A program made the position numbers and the translations under genes. The notes below the pieces were generated by a model. The model was not told the DNA's origin, searched no databases, and was given only the letters and a program-made list of their open reading frames with translations. Shown here piece by piece: positions 36,055 through 45,844 of a stretch of 55,720 nt of DNA; positions within the stretch are counted from its first letter, which is position 1; every line of letters begins with the position of its first letter. The stretch lies in contig CAWBLP010000030.1 in the NCBI GenBank assembly GCA_963789495.1, forward strand, positions 1 through 55,720. Reading direction: 5' to 3'. The DNA is from CAWBLP01 sp963789495 (GTDB lineage Bacteria; Pseudomonadota; Alphaproteobacteria; Acetobacterales; Acetobacteraceae).

Positions 36055-37423
36055 TGGCTAGCTGGCGATCTGTCCGGTGTTTGTAGCTCGTGAAGTGTCC
36101 GGTCCACTGGCTCGCTGGAACGGGGGGCGGCGATGGATCGGGCACGCATTCACGAGGGGGTTCGTCGGATGCGTTTTCAGGACGTGCTGGGTCGGACCGA
36201 ACGGTCTGAGCTGAGCCAGCTGGAGGCGGCGGAGTTGCTCGGGGTCAGCGAGCGGACGTTCCGCCGCTGGCGCGACCGCTACCGGGAAGAAGGAGTTGCG
36301 GGATTGAGCGACCGTCGCCTCCGCCCCTCGCTGCGGCAGGCGCCGAAGGCGGAGATCGAGCGGATGCTGGGCCTGTATCGCGATCTCTACCGCGGCTTCA
36401 CGGTGAAGCATTTCCATGAGCAGTTGGGCAAGCGGCACAACTACACGCTGGGCTACACGGTGACCAAGCTGCACCTGCAACGGGCCGGGCTGGTGACCCC
36501 GGCGCGGTCGCGCTCGGCGCATCGCAAGAAGCGGCCGCGCCGGCCGTTGGTGGGCATGATGCTGCATCAGGATGCGTCGACCCATGCCTGGCTGCCTGGC
36601 GACGAACGCAAATACGACCTGGTGGCGACGATGGATGACGCGACGAGTGCGGTCTACTCGCTGTTCCTGGTGGAGCAGGAGGGCACCGCCTCAAGCCTGC
36701 GTGGCGTACGGGAGGTGATTGAACGGCACGGCCTGTTCTGCTCGCTCTACACCGACCGTGGCAGCCACTACTTCGAGACGCCCGAGGCCGGCGGTCGTGT
36801 CTCGAAGACAGTGCTGACACAGTTCGGCCGGGCGCTGAAGCAGCTCGGCATCGAGCACATTGCGGCCTACTCGCCGCAGGCCCGCGGGCGGTCGGAGCGC
36901 CTGTTCGGCACGTTGCAGGACCGGCTGCCGAAGGAGCTGGCGCTGGCCGGGATCAGCACACCGGAGGCGGCGAACCGATGGCTGCGGGAGGTCTACGTCG
37001 CCGAGCACAACGCGCGCTTTGCGGTGCCGGCCGAGCAGGCGGGATCGGCCTTCGTGGTGGATCCGAACGGTGCCTGGCGGGAGATTCTGTGCATCCAGGA
37101 GGACCGCCGAGTGGGTCATGACAACACGGTGAAGTGGCGCCGCCTCACCCTGCAACTGCCGCCGTCGCGGCTGCGGCCGCACTTCGTCAGAGCCACCGTG
37201 CGCGTGCACGAATATCCGGATGGGCGGCTGGCGGTGTTGTGGGGGCCGCACCGGCTGGCGGATTACGACGCCGAGGGGCGCCTTTTCCAACAGGAGCATA
37301 TGGCCGCATGACACGCTTCCAGTGCGGCTGCTCTGTGCCGGGGCATGCCCCGGCACAGAGCAGGAACGAAGCGGACAGATCACGCGCTACCAAAACCGGA
37401 CAGGTTGACGCGCTAGCGACAGC
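36055..37423 (+). mobile_element. ISNCY/IS481-like insertion sequence
   Basis: The ends share an imperfect inverted repeat. On the left gctagc, seven bases, then ctgtccggt and tttgtagctcgtga; the inverted right end has gctagc, seven bases, cctgtccggt and tttggtagcgcgtga. One transposase gene fills the element. The exact outer boundary is estimated from the flanking 16-bp repeat (36039-36054 and 37424-37439). Confidence 0.8.
36133..37311 (+). CDS. ISNCY/IS481-type transposase
   Basis: This is a 392-residue DDE transposase. An N-terminal helix-turn-helix (QLEAAELLGVSERTFRRWRD) precedes the rve-like core. Catalytic residues are visible in MMLHQDASTHAW, in SLYTDRGSHYF and in QARGRSERLFGTLQDR. 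A C-terminal extension (VKWRRLTLQLPPSRLRPHFV) is typical of the ISDol1-like ISNCY group. The frame is intact, so the element may be mobile. Confidence 0.9.
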   Translation: MDRARIHEGVRRMRFQDVLGRTERSELSQLEAAELLGVSERTFRRWRDRYREEGVAGLSDRRLRPSLRQAPKAEIERMLGLYRDLYRGFTVKHFHEQLGKRHNYTLGYTVTKLHLQRAGLVTPARSRSAHRKKRPRRPLVGMMLHQDASTHAWLPGDERKYDLVATMDDATSAVYSLFLVEQEGTASSLRGVREVIERHGLFCSLYTDRGSHYFETPEAGGRVSKTVLTQFGRALKQLGIEHIAAYSPQARGRSERLFGTLQDRLPKELALAGISTPEAANRWLREVYVAEHNARFAVPAEQAGSAFVVDPNGAWREILCIQEDRRVGHDNTVKWRRLTLQLPPSRLRPHFVRATVRVHEYPDGRLAVLWGPHRLADYDAEGRLFQQEHMAA

Positions 37424-37439
37424 TTCACCTACGGTTGTG

Positions 37440-37716
37440 GTGGGACGCGGCAAGTATCGGGGCTTTGCCCCGCACCCCACCAGGAGGCTTTGCCTCCTTG
37501 GACCTCCAGCAAAGGCTCGCCTTTGCAATCAATTCGGTTTGGGGTGGGGAGGGGGCGCGACCGTCTCGGACCAAACGATCATCGCGGAGCCGCGCCCTCC
37601 CCACCCCAAACAGTAATCGGTTCCAAGGGCCGGGCCCTTGGCGGGGATGCAAGGGGCAGCGTCCCTTGATGGGGGTGCGGGGGCAACGCCCCCGACAACT
37701 TGCCGCGGAGCTCTGC
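37440..37716. repeat. Cluster of palindromic repeats upstream of IS and S41 protease end
   Basis: Several GC hairpins lie in a row: ggggctttgcccc, aggaggctttgcctcct, a long pair gtttggggtggggaggg (37537 on) with its inverse ccctccccaccccaaac (37595-37611) and outer GCGCG arms, ccaagggccgggcccttgg, and gggggcaacgccccc. No gene is present. The arrangement resembles the mosaic palindromic repeats scattered between genes in Acetobacteraceae. It may also terminate transcription from the S41 gene. Confidence 0.75.
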
Positions 37717-39268
37717 TCAACGCGCGGTCGCGGTGTCCCGCAGCGGCGGCAGCAACGCCGCGGCGTAAGCGGCCGGGTTGTCGATCAGCGTGTGAGCCGC
37801 CTCCAGGTCGGTCTCGCGCCCGCCGGCCGCCGGGCAGGCGTGGCGGATCGCGACGATTTCCGCCGGCGGCAGCGGTGCCCGCGCCGAACGGTGCAGCGTG
37901 ACCGCCGCCAGCATCGGCTGGGCACCCTCCGCCAGCGCGGCCAGTTGATGCGCCAGCACGTCGCGTCCCAGGCTGGTGCAGACCTGCGGCAGCACGCCGA
38001 GGCCCTGGATCGGCCAGCCGCGGGGCGCGAGAATGCGGCTCCAGGTCACGAACAACTCGCCGCCATCGGGCAACGGGGCGATGGTCTGGACCAGCCCCTT
38101 GCCCAGCGTCGCGCTGCCCACCACCACCGCGCGGCCACGATCGGCCAGCGCGGCCGCCAGCACCTCCGCCGCGCTGGCGGTGCGACCATCCACCAGCACC
38201 ACCACCGGCACGTCGTCCGCCATTTGGCCGGCGGCAGAGCGCAGACGTGATCGGCGTCCGGATCGCGCCCGCTGCGTATAGGCGACGATCCCGGCCGGCA
38301 GCAGCGCATCCGCGGCCTGCACCGCCTGCCGCAGCAGCCCGCCGCGATTGCTGCGCAGGTCCAGGACAATGCCGGCCGGCAGGGTTGGCGACGCCCAGCC
38401 GCATCGGTCAGCGCCCGCGCCAGATGCGCCGCGGTGCTGTGGCTGAAACTGCTGATGCGCAGCACCAGCATGTCATCCGCCCGGTCGGCGAATACCGTCT
38501 CCGGCGGCACCATGGCGCGCGTCAGCATCACCGCTCGGATCCGGCCGCGCCGATCGCGCCAGGTCAGTTTGACCTGGGTGCCCTCCGGACCGACGATCAG
38601 GGCATCGACCGCGGCGGCGTCCTTGCCGCGCAGCTTTTCCCCGTCCACCGCCAGGATCACGTCGCCGGGACGCACCCCGGCCAGCGCGGCCGGACCGTCC
38701 ACCACCGCCTCCTGCACCGCCACCAACGCCCCCCGCTGCGTCAGGGTCAGGCCCAGCCCGGCGCGGCCGTTGCGACGCGCCCGGTCGCGCCACCGCCTCA
38801 TCCGGCGCGACATAGCGGGAATACGGGTCCAGATGGTTGAACAGCTCATCGAAGAAGCTCTGCACGATGCCGCGTGTGCCCGCGCGGCGCACCGCGGCGG
38901 AGGCATGCACGGCCACCGCCGACAGCCGGACCGCCGCCAGCGCCCATGGCGCGATCGCGTTGCCGGCGGGGGGTGGCTCCGTCGCCAGGATCCGTCCGGC
39001 AGGATGCCAGCCGCAGCTTGCCGTCGCTGAACTCGGTGGTCAGGTCGGGGTCCAGCGCGGTCAGGCCGCGCAGCCCCCACAGGGTGAGCTCGCGGCACCG
39101 GCACCTGCTCCAGCGTGCGCGGCTCCATGAAGGTGAGCGCGCTGGTATAGACGGCCGCGGTCAGTTGCGGATCGAACCCGCCGCCGGGGAACGTTCCGCT
39201 GCGATCGGTTCGGCCTGCGCCCGCGCGATCAGCAGAATCAGCAGCAACAGGACGCCGGTGCGAGTCAC
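37717..39268 (-). pseudogene. S41-family C-terminal processing peptidase, multiple frameshifts
   Basis: This is a secreted or periplasmic serine protease. GTG 39268 starts a signal peptide (VTRTGVLLLLILLIARAQA) and overlaps the upstream RNase R stop (GTGA). The S41 and PDZ regions are spread over three frames. They include FDELFNHLDPYSRYVAPDEA, then the PDZ domain GLGLTLTQRGALVAV to GVRPGDVILAVDGEKLRGKD. The catalytic part is VLVDGRTASAAEVLAAALAD with the nucleophile Ser and, nearby, SATLGKGLVQ with the general-base Lys. I count about five single-base indels. All expected catalytic residues are present, so the breaks may be sequence errors. Confidence 0.75.
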
Positions 39269-41543
39269 CTTCGACGGGACCGTTTCCCTGGCTGCGGCAT
39301 TCCTTGCAACACGTGGAACACGAGTCCGCCGGTGACCGGGCTGGCCTCGGCCAGCCGCACCTCGACGTCCTGCGCCAGGCGGAACACCAGGCTGGTGCGG
39401 CGGCCGGTCAAGCTCTGCGTCCGTCTCATCGTGCTGCCAGAAATCGTCCGGTAGGGTGGAGACCGGCACGAGTCCGCTCGCGCCGCTTTCCGCAACTGTG
39501 ACGAAAAGCCCGAATCGCGTCACGCCGGAAATGCGCGCTGCGAAACGTGCGCCAATTTTATCCGCCATGTATGCAGCAAGGTAACGGTCCACCGCATCGC
39601 GCTCCGCCAGAGCGGCCCGGCGCTCGGTGGCGGCGATGTGGTCGGCGGTGTCCGGGAAGCGCGCGGCCTCCTCCTTGGCCAGCCCGCCGGGACCCAGGCG
39701 CAGCGCTGGCGATCAGCGCGCGATGCACCAGCAGGTCGGCGTAGCGGCGGATCGGGCTGGTGAAATGCGCGTAGCGTGTCAGAGCCAGGCCGAAATGGCC
39801 GATATTGTCCGGGCTGTAGGCCGCCTGCGACTGGCTGCGCAGCATCACCTCGTTGACCAGCGGCGCTTCCGGCGTGTCGGCGACCCGGCGCAGCACGCGG
39901 TCCAGATCGCGCGGATGGATCTGGTTGCCCGGCGGCAGGCTGATGCCCGAGAGTGGAGAGAAAGCCGCGCAGCGTCTCCAGCTTCTCGTCGGACGGCGGC
40001 GCGTGGATGCGGTACATGCAGGGCGCGATGGCGGCCGCTCCAGCTCCTCCGCCGCGGCGACATTGGCGAGGATCATGAACTCCTCGATCAGCCGATGGCT
40101 GTCGAGGCGCGGCCGCGGCGCCACGGAGGACGACCTGGCCGGCGTCGTCCAGCACCACCTTGCGTTCCGGCAGGTCGAGATCGAGCGTGCCGCGCCGGGT
40201 GCGGGCGGCCAGCAGGGCGCGGAACGCGGCGTAGAGGTGGAGGAGGAGCGGCGGGAGAAACGCCTCCGCCTCGCCTTGCGGCAGGGGGAGGGGGAAGCGG
40301 ATGGAACCGCCTGCCCCCGGGCACTCTCCCCCGCCGCCTCCTCCCACCCTTCTGCCGCAAGCCGAGGGGGAAGAGTTCTGGCCGAGCCCGCTGGCCGCTG
40401 CGCCCTGCAAACGGTCATATCCGTGCTGCACCTGTTCGTAGGTCAGCCGCGGCGCGCTGCGCATCAGGCCGCGGCCGAACTGGTGCGCTCGTCTTGCGGC
40501 CGTCGGCGTCGATACGCATCTCGACGAACAGGCAGCCGCGATCCTCCTGCGGGCGCAGGCTGCACCAGCCGTTGGACAGCGCCTCGGGCAGCATCGGCAC
40601 CACGCGGTCGGGGAAATACACGCTGTTGCCGCGGGTGCGGGCGGCGTGGTCCAGCGGCGGAGCCGGGCCGGACATAGTGCGCCACGTCGGCGATGGCGAC
40701 GATCAGGCGGAAGCCGCTCGCCGTCCGGTTCGGCGAACACCGCGTCGTCGAAGTCGCGCGCGTCCTCGCCGTCGATGGTGACCAGCGGCAGTGTCGCGCA
40801 GATCGGTGCGGCGGCCCAGGCGGCACGGCGCGGGCGCTGTTCGGCCTCCTCCAGCGCGGCGTCCGGGAAGTCCTGCGGGATGTCGTGGGTGTGGATGGCG
40901 ATCAGGCTGACCGAGCGGGCGTCGCCCATGTTGCCGAGCCGCTCGATCACCCGGGCGGGCTTCAGGCCGTAGCGCTGGTGATGCGGCAGGGGCTCGGCCA
41001 GCACGATCTCGCCGGGTTCGGCGCCGCCCGTCCTCGCCGGGCGGCACGGTCCATTCGGCCTTGGCGCGGCGGTCGGTGGGGACGATGCGGCGACTGCGGC
41101 CGGCCCGGGCGGAACACGCCCAGGATGCGGGCGGGGCCCTCGGTCAGCCGCCGCATGGTGCGGCCTTCGTAGCGCGGCGGCCCGGCGCCCGGGATCGGGC
41201 GCAGCCGGGCGAGCACGCGTTCGCCCGGCGCCAGGGCGGGACGGCCGCGCGGTTCGGGGGCCATGTAGATCAGCGGCGGCGGCCCGTCGGCATTGTCCCA
41301 GGTGGCCGGGCGGGCGATGGCGTCGCCGTCCGGGTCGGTGCCGGTGACCTGGAGGACCATCACCTCGGGCAGGCCGGCGCGGCGGGGAACGGGCGCGGAT
41401 GGGCGCGGCGCGGACGGTCCTGGCGGCGTGGCAAGGCGGCTCCGTTGCTGGTGTTTTCCCGGGTGGGTTGGTCCAATGAACCTGCCACAACCCGGGGCCT
41501 GCGGATACGCGCGGGCGATCTCATCCGCTTCGACAACGATCAT
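39265..41543 (-). pseudogene. rnr: Ribonuclease R-like exoribonuclease, multiple frameshifts, N terminus abnormal
   Basis: This is a 3'-5' exoribonuclease of the RNase II/R family. CSD-like and RNB parts are visible: LPEVMVLQVTGTDPDGDAIA, GERVLARLRPIPGAG, and the catalytic LVTIDGEDARDFDDAVFAEP with its aspartates. RTRRGTLDLDLPERKVVLDD follows, then SDEKLETLRGFLSTLG, YAHFTSPIRRYADLLVHRAL and a C-terminal S1 domain (ARISGVTRFGLFVTVAESGA). These lie in three frames, so at least six indels are needed. The usual N-terminal winged-helix region of about 100 residues is not found upstream of 41450. An insert of about 40 low-complexity residues corresponds to a palindromic element. The stop at 39265 overlaps the S41 start. 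Confidence 0.72.
40275..40361. repeat. Palindromic element inside the RNase R reading frame
   Basis: The arms cttgcggcag (40275-40284) and ctgccgcaag (40352-40361) are exact inverted copies bounding an 87-bp GC-rich segment. It contains gagggggaag-type repeats that also occur just outside the right arm. In the gene's frame it adds a Gly/Pro/Ser-rich stretch (RRVGGGGGGECPGAG) between two otherwise conserved RNB segments. Confidence 0.65.
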
Positions 41544-41649
41544 CCGCAGCGGCAATCGTGAACCAGGTTTCATCGCCCGTGCGAGACCCGGAAAGGCGCG
41601 GTTGGCACAATCCGCCCGTCCGATGCTCTCGCTCCGGAGGTTCCAGATC

Positions 41650-42276
41650 ATGCGATTGCGCAAAACACTGCTGGCGGCGGGCCTGACCCTGCCGCTGCTC
41701 GCCCTCGGCGCCACGGCGCAGGCCGGGTCGCCGAGGGCCGAACGAACCATCCAGGTTCCGCCGGGTGCGGTGGTGCTGATCCTGCCCAACGCCGCAGCGG
41801 GATTTGTGGCACCGGCCGCGCCGGTGGTGGAGCAGCCGATCGGGTTTCCCGCCGCGCGCATCATGGCGGCGCAGGAGGCAATGCTGCGGCGCATGACGCA
41901 GCAGATGCGCATGCTGGATCGTCTGACTCTGGCGATGCCTGATCCGAGCCAGGTGATCCGCGCCGCACTCGGCGATGCACCGATGCAGCGTCTGGCGCCG
42001 AGTGGCGGCGTGGTGACGACGATTATCTCGTCCGGGATCTCGTCCGGGCGCGGGGTCTGTCGGGAGATGATCACCTATCGGTCGACACAGCCTGGCGCGC
42101 AGCCACAGGTGCATGTCGTGCGCAGTGGTGATGCGTGTGGCGCGTTGCACGGCACCGCGCCGACCGGCGTGACCGAACCAATGCCGCGTCCCGCGCCGGC
42201 TCCCGAGCACGGACCGCGGCTGTGGACGATCGATTTTCCGCCGCATGCGGTGTCGGGCGGTCCGCCGCGGACATGA
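41650..42276 (+). CDS. Secreted hypothetical protein (208 aa)
   Basis: The function is unknown. The signal peptide MRLRKTLLAAGLTLPLLALG, followed by ATAQA, predicts export with cleavage after residue 25. The mature part has a hydrophobic patch (PPGAVVLILPNAAAGF), a Met/Arg-rich helix (ARIMAAQEAMLRRMTQQMRM) and two cysteines in the C-terminal half (GRGVCREMI, SGDACGAL) that could form a disulfide. The tail is Pro-rich. The ATG at 41650 was chosen for the signal peptide; the long upstream extension is a shadow. The frame is intact in a region where neighbours are broken. Confidence 0.7.
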   Translation: MRLRKTLLAAGLTLPLLALGATAQAGSPRAERTIQVPPGAVVLILPNAAAGFVAPAAPVVEQPIGFPAARIMAAQEAMLRRMTQQMRMLDRLTLAMPDPSQVIRAALGDAPMQRLAPSGGVVTTIISSGISSGRGVCREMITYRSTQPGAQPQVHVVRSGDACGALHGTAPTGVTEPMPRPAPAPEHGPRLWTIDFPPHAVSGGPPRT

Positions 42277-42625
42277 CCCAGGCGGGCCGCGCCAGGGCCA
42301 GGACGTTGATCCGGCGGCGTCACCCAACCGTCCGAGCGTTCTGCCTGGCGCGGCAAGGCCAAAGGTTCGGCACCGGCGGCGCCAACCGGCGGAAGCAACG
42401 CCGCTGCGATCGGCTCAGCCGCACCTGTCGGCGCCGTGACCGGCATGCCGCGATCCGCGCCCGCCCCACCGCGCCGGCCGGTCATCCGAACTGCCGCCAA
42501 TGGACAACGCGGGGCAATCGACCGTGTCGGATCGAGCCGGCTCAATCATTCTGAGGTGAGGACAGATGACCCAAACAACACCGTTTGGTCATAGAACTGA
42601 ATCCGTCGTTCGGCACTGAGGCAGC
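42277..42625. other. Intergenic upstream of petA, 349 bp, no gene seen
   Basis: No convincing gene lies between the secreted protein and petA. Short frames are GC artefacts. The last 60 bases before 42626 are lower in GC (aacaacaccgtttggtcata) and probably hold the petA promoter. Confidence 0.4.
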
Positions 42626-43276
42626 ATGTCATCCCACGCCCAGACCGCGCCGCATTTACCAACCGCAACGCCGCGCCGCGACTTCCTGAAGCTGGTCACC
42701 GGCGCCGGCGCCGGCATCGGCCTGGCCGCCATCGGCTGGACCTTCATCGACTCCATGGAGCCGGCCGCCGATGTGATTGCCGCCGGCGGACCGATGGACA
42801 TCGATCTCAGCAACATCGCGCCGGGGCAGCAGATCATCGTGCGATGGCGCGGTGCGCCGATCATGATCGTGCATCGCACGCCGGCCGCGCTGAACACACT
42901 GCAGACGCCGGCGCTGATCCAGCGGCTGAGCGATCCGCAATCCTCCGTGCATCAGCAACCGCCTTATGCGGAGAACTGGCATCGTTCGACCAGGCCGGAG
43001 ATCGCCGTGCTGGTGGGCATCTGCACGCATCTGGGCTGCCTGCCGAGCTACCTGCCGAATCCGGATCCTTCGACTCCGGCGCCGAACTGGCCGGGGGGAT
43101 ATTTCTGTCCCTGCCATGGGTCCAAATATGATCTCGCCGGCCGGGTCTATTCGGGGGTGCCGGCGCCGTACAATCTGCCGGTGCCGCCGTATTCCTTTCC
43201 CACCGAGAAGACGCTGCGGATCGGCGAGAACCCGGGCTCCGTGACCTTTACCCTGGCATCCGTGGTGCAGATGTAG
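42626..43276 (+). CDS. petA: Rieske iron-sulfur subunit of cytochrome bc1
   Basis: This is a 216-residue 2Fe-2S protein of ubiquinol-cytochrome c reductase, anchored in the inner membrane with its cluster domain in the periplasm. The Tat-like anchor is RRDFLKLVTGAGAGIGLAAI (residues 17-36). The cluster ligands are CTHLGC (C133, H135) and CPCHGS (C161, H164), with C138 and C163 for the disulfide. No cytochrome b or c1 gene follows; the next gene is convergent. That is unusual, since petABC normally form an operon. Confidence 0.95.
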   Translation: MSSHAQTAPHLPTATPRRDFLKLVTGAGAGIGLAAIGWTFIDSMEPAADVIAAGGPMDIDLSNIAPGQQIIVRWRGAPIMIVHRTPAALNTLQTPALIQRLSDPQSSVHQQPPYAENWHRSTRPEIAVLVGICTHLGCLPSYLPNPDPSTPAPNWPGGYFCPCHGSKYDLAGRVYSGVPAPYNLPVPPYSFPTEKTLRIGENPGSVTFTLASVVQM

Positions 43277-43323
43277 GGTCGGCGCGATGGCCGGCTTCGC
43301 AGCTCTGCCGCGGGCCGGCGACG

Positions 43324-44064
43324 TTACGCGAGCAAGCCGCAGCGTCGCAGAAAGCATCGCGCGGGCGGCACCAGGGTCTCGCCGCACGCGGCAACGAAGC
43401 GGGCCAGGTCGGCGAACGGCACCACCATCAGCGGGTCGTATTCGCGATTGCCTGCGTCACGATGCGCCGTCAGTACCGCCTGCCCCGGCTGTGCCGTGAC
43501 CAGCGCCATGCCGACGTCGGAAACATGCGAGCCGGGATGTACCACCACGCAGAGCGGCCGCGGTTCGCCAATCTCGTCCGCGGCCAGGCCAAGTTCCTCC
43601 TGCAGCTCGACGCGCATCTGATGGCCGAGGTCCACGGCGCCGTCGGCGGCGACGGATGATCCGTCGACGCTGCCGGCCGGCGGCAACTGCCACATGCCGG
43701 CCTGGTAGATCGCGTCCCGGTGGCGGCGGCCGAACACCACCCCATCCGCGCAGCACAGCACGCCGCAGACCGCCAGCGGGCGCAGCCCGAGTGGGGCGAA
43801 CAGGTCCGGCTGCTCGAACTGCGCGACCACGCGGCGGAATTCGGTGAGATGGCCGGTGATCGCGTCGGCTGCGATGGTGTCGGCGCTGAAGACGCGGCCG
43901 TTGAACAGGCGCCCCGCCCTGCCCTGTGCCATCCGTGCCGAGGCCCGCCGCCACAGCGCCTCCACGGTGGCGTCCAGCGATGGCGGCAGCGACGGCATCG
44001 GCCGGGTCACCTGCACCCGCAGCGACCCAGCCAGTTCGTGCACGATGAAGTCGTCCATGGTCAA
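43324..44064 (-). CDS. NUDIX-type hydrolase-like protein
   Basis: This is a 244-246-residue protein whose C-terminal part has a NUDIX fold. The box is recognisable but not canonical: GMWQLPPAGSVDG followed by MRVELQEELGLAADEIGE, where ELQEELGL supplies the RExxEExG-like helix. The N-terminal 90 residues (LRVQVTRPMPSLPPSLDATV) form an extra domain. The substrate is unknown. TTG 44064 or ATG 44058 (MDDFIVHELAGSL) may be the start. It is intact and convergent with petA. Confidence 0.72.
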   Translation of the reverse strand: MTMDDFIVHELAGSLRVQVTRPMPSLPPSLDATVEALWRRASARMAQGRAGRLFNGRVFSADTIAADAITGHLTEFRRVVAQFEQPDLFAPLGLRPLAVCGVLCCADGVVFGRRHRDAIYQAGMWQLPPAGSVDGSSVAADGAVDLGHQMRVELQEELGLAADEIGEPRPLCVVVHPGSHVSDVGMALVTAQPGQAVLTAHRDAGNREYDPLMVVPFADLARFVAACGETLVPPARCFLRRCGLLA

Positions 44065-44357
44065 GGCGTAGCCTGATTACCCGGCACAGCGGGAGTCGCC
44101 CGCGGCGCCGTGGCACCCCATGCCAGCCAGGGCGAGCGCAAGCGGGGCCGCCGTCGAAGTTCCACGTCGGGCACACCGCCACGGGGAGACCGCAGGCTCC
44201 TGGGCCGCTTCGCCGCGCCAGCCAGGCGGGGTACTCACTCCCCGGCTTCGCATGCCGCACCTCGGACCCGGCCGGCTCACGACGTCCTGACCTCGGCCTC
44301 GGCGGGGTATCGTGGTCGTGTGATGCACAGCCGTTGGCTCCAACCCAGGCTTTGCGC
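44065..44357. other. Intergenic, 293 bp, no gene seen
   Basis: This spacer lies between the divergent starts of the NUDIX-like gene and a small membrane protein gene, so promoters for both should be present. No defined elements were recognised. Confidence 0.35.
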
Positions 44358-44585
44358 ATGGAACTGGTGCGCTACGTGCTGCCGCATCTTGCCGCCGGCT
44401 GCCTGGGCGGATTGACCGCCGCCGGTGGCATCGTCGCGAGCAATTTCCAGGCACTCGGAGAGCTGATGCTGCGCACGCCGGGCGGGGGCCTGGCCGCCGC
44501 GCTGCTCGCCGGCAGCTTCGTTCTGACGTTCGCCTCGGCGGCCGCCGGTTGGGCGATCATGCGGATCGGCGAGGACGACGATTAG
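44358..44585 (+). CDS. Small membrane protein (75 aa)
   Basis: No family is recognised. Two hydrophobic helices are predicted: VLPHLAAGCLGGLTAAGGIV near residues 7-26, and LLAGSFVLTFASAAAGWAIM near 48-67. The C terminus is acidic (RIGEDDD). Starting at ATG 44358 (MELVRYVLPHL) gives the best layout. It is monocistronic and followed by a hairpin terminator. Confidence 0.6.
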   Translation: MELVRYVLPHLAAGCLGGLTAAGGIVASNFQALGELMLRTPGGGLAAALLAGSFVLTFASAAAGWAIMRIGEDDD

Positions 44586-44668
44586 CCGGGTCGGCAGCTT
44601 GCCAAGCCGGTGACAAATCAGGCCGGTAGCCAGGCCGGGCCGCTAGCCAGGCCGGACAAATCCAGGCC

Positions 44669-44696
44669 GCGCCGCCGGCCCGAAGCCCGGCGGCGC
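44669..44696. terminator. Bidirectional hairpin between convergent genes
   Basis: The arms gcgccgccgg (44669-44678) and ccggcggcgc (44687-44696) are perfectly inverted around an 8-base loop. It lies between the stop of the small membrane protein (44585) and the stop of the decarboxylase (44707). There is no long T-run, so efficiency is uncertain. Just upstream, agccaggccgg is repeated. Confidence 0.6.
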
Positions 44697-44706
44697 CGCT
44701 TTGCCG

Positions 44707-45844
44707 CTACAGATAATGCTCCGCCAGCGGGGCAAATCCGTTGAACCGCTGGCTGGCATAGGTCGTCACATACGCCCCGGTGGACAGCAGCGACACCCGG
44801 TCGCCGGATTCCAGCGCCAGCGGCAGCCGGTAGTTCGCCGTCTCATACATGATGTCCGCGCCGTCACAGGTCGGGCCGGCAATCGCCACCGGTCCCGTCG
44901 GCGTGCCGTCATGCGGCGTGGTGATGCGATACTTGATCGACTCGCCCTCGGTCTCCGCCAGTCCGCCGAAGCGGCCGATGTCCAGGTACACCCAGCGCAG
45001 CGGATCGTCGCGGATCGCGCCGGCTCACCAGCACCACCTCGGCTGAGACCAGCCCGGCATCGCCGACGATGAAGCGGCCCGGCTCGATCACCATCTCCGG
45101 CAGCGCATTGCCGAAATGCTCGGTCATCGCGTGCATGATCGCTGACGCCGAACTGCTCGATCTCCGGCACGTCGTCGCGATAGCGGGTGGGGAAGCCGCC
45201 GCCCAGGTTGAGCATGCGCAGATTGACGCCGGCCTCGGTCAGGTCGGTGAACAGCATCGCCACCTTGCCGATCGCGACCTCATAGGCGCGGGTCGTGGTC
45301 TGCTGGCTGCCGACATGGAACGACAGGCCGTACGGATCCAGCCCCAGATCGCCGGCGCGCAGCATCAGCGTCGCGCGCGCTCTCGACCGTGGTGCCGAAC
45401 TTGCGCGACAGCGGCCAGTCGGCGCCGTCGTTCTCCACCAGGATGCGGCAATACACCCGCGCCCCGGGCGCGTGCTTCGCCAGCTTCTCCAGTTCCTCGG
45501 CCGAATCGAAGGCGAACAGCGTACACGCCGCGCTGAAACGCGTCGCGGATCGCCGACGCCTTCTTGATGGTGTTGCCGAAGCTGATCGCCTCCGGACGCG
45601 CGCCGGCGTCCAGGCAGGCCAGCAACTTCCTCGAAGCTGGCGGCATCGAAGCTGCTGCGACAGGCCGCACCAGCCGCTCCAGGATCTGCGGCGCCGGATT
45701 GGCCTTCACCGCGTAATAGATGCGCGCCAGCGGCAGAGCGCGCTGCAGCGCGCGGAAGTTGTCTTCCACGCGATCGACATCGAGCACCAGGCACGGCGTA
45801 GCCGGCTGCTGCTCAGCAAGGAAACGGGCGATTTTAGGTGTCAT
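44707..45844 (-). pseudogene. PLP-dependent ornithine/lysine decarboxylase (fold III), multiple frameshifts
   Basis: This is a group IV decarboxylase that makes putrescine or cadaverine. The ATG at 45844 starts MTPKIARFLAEQQPATPCLV. The PLP lysine is in IYYAVKANP. Other segments in different frames are SFDAASFEEVAGL, GLDPYGLSFHVGSQ, LNLGGGFPTRYRDDVPEIEQ and VIEPGRFIVGDAG. The C terminus has GPTCDGADIMYE with the active-site Cys-Asp pair, then LLSTGAYVTTYASQRFNGF. At least six single-base indels are needed to join them into the normal length of about 380 residues. All catalytic residues are present. Confidence 0.8.
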
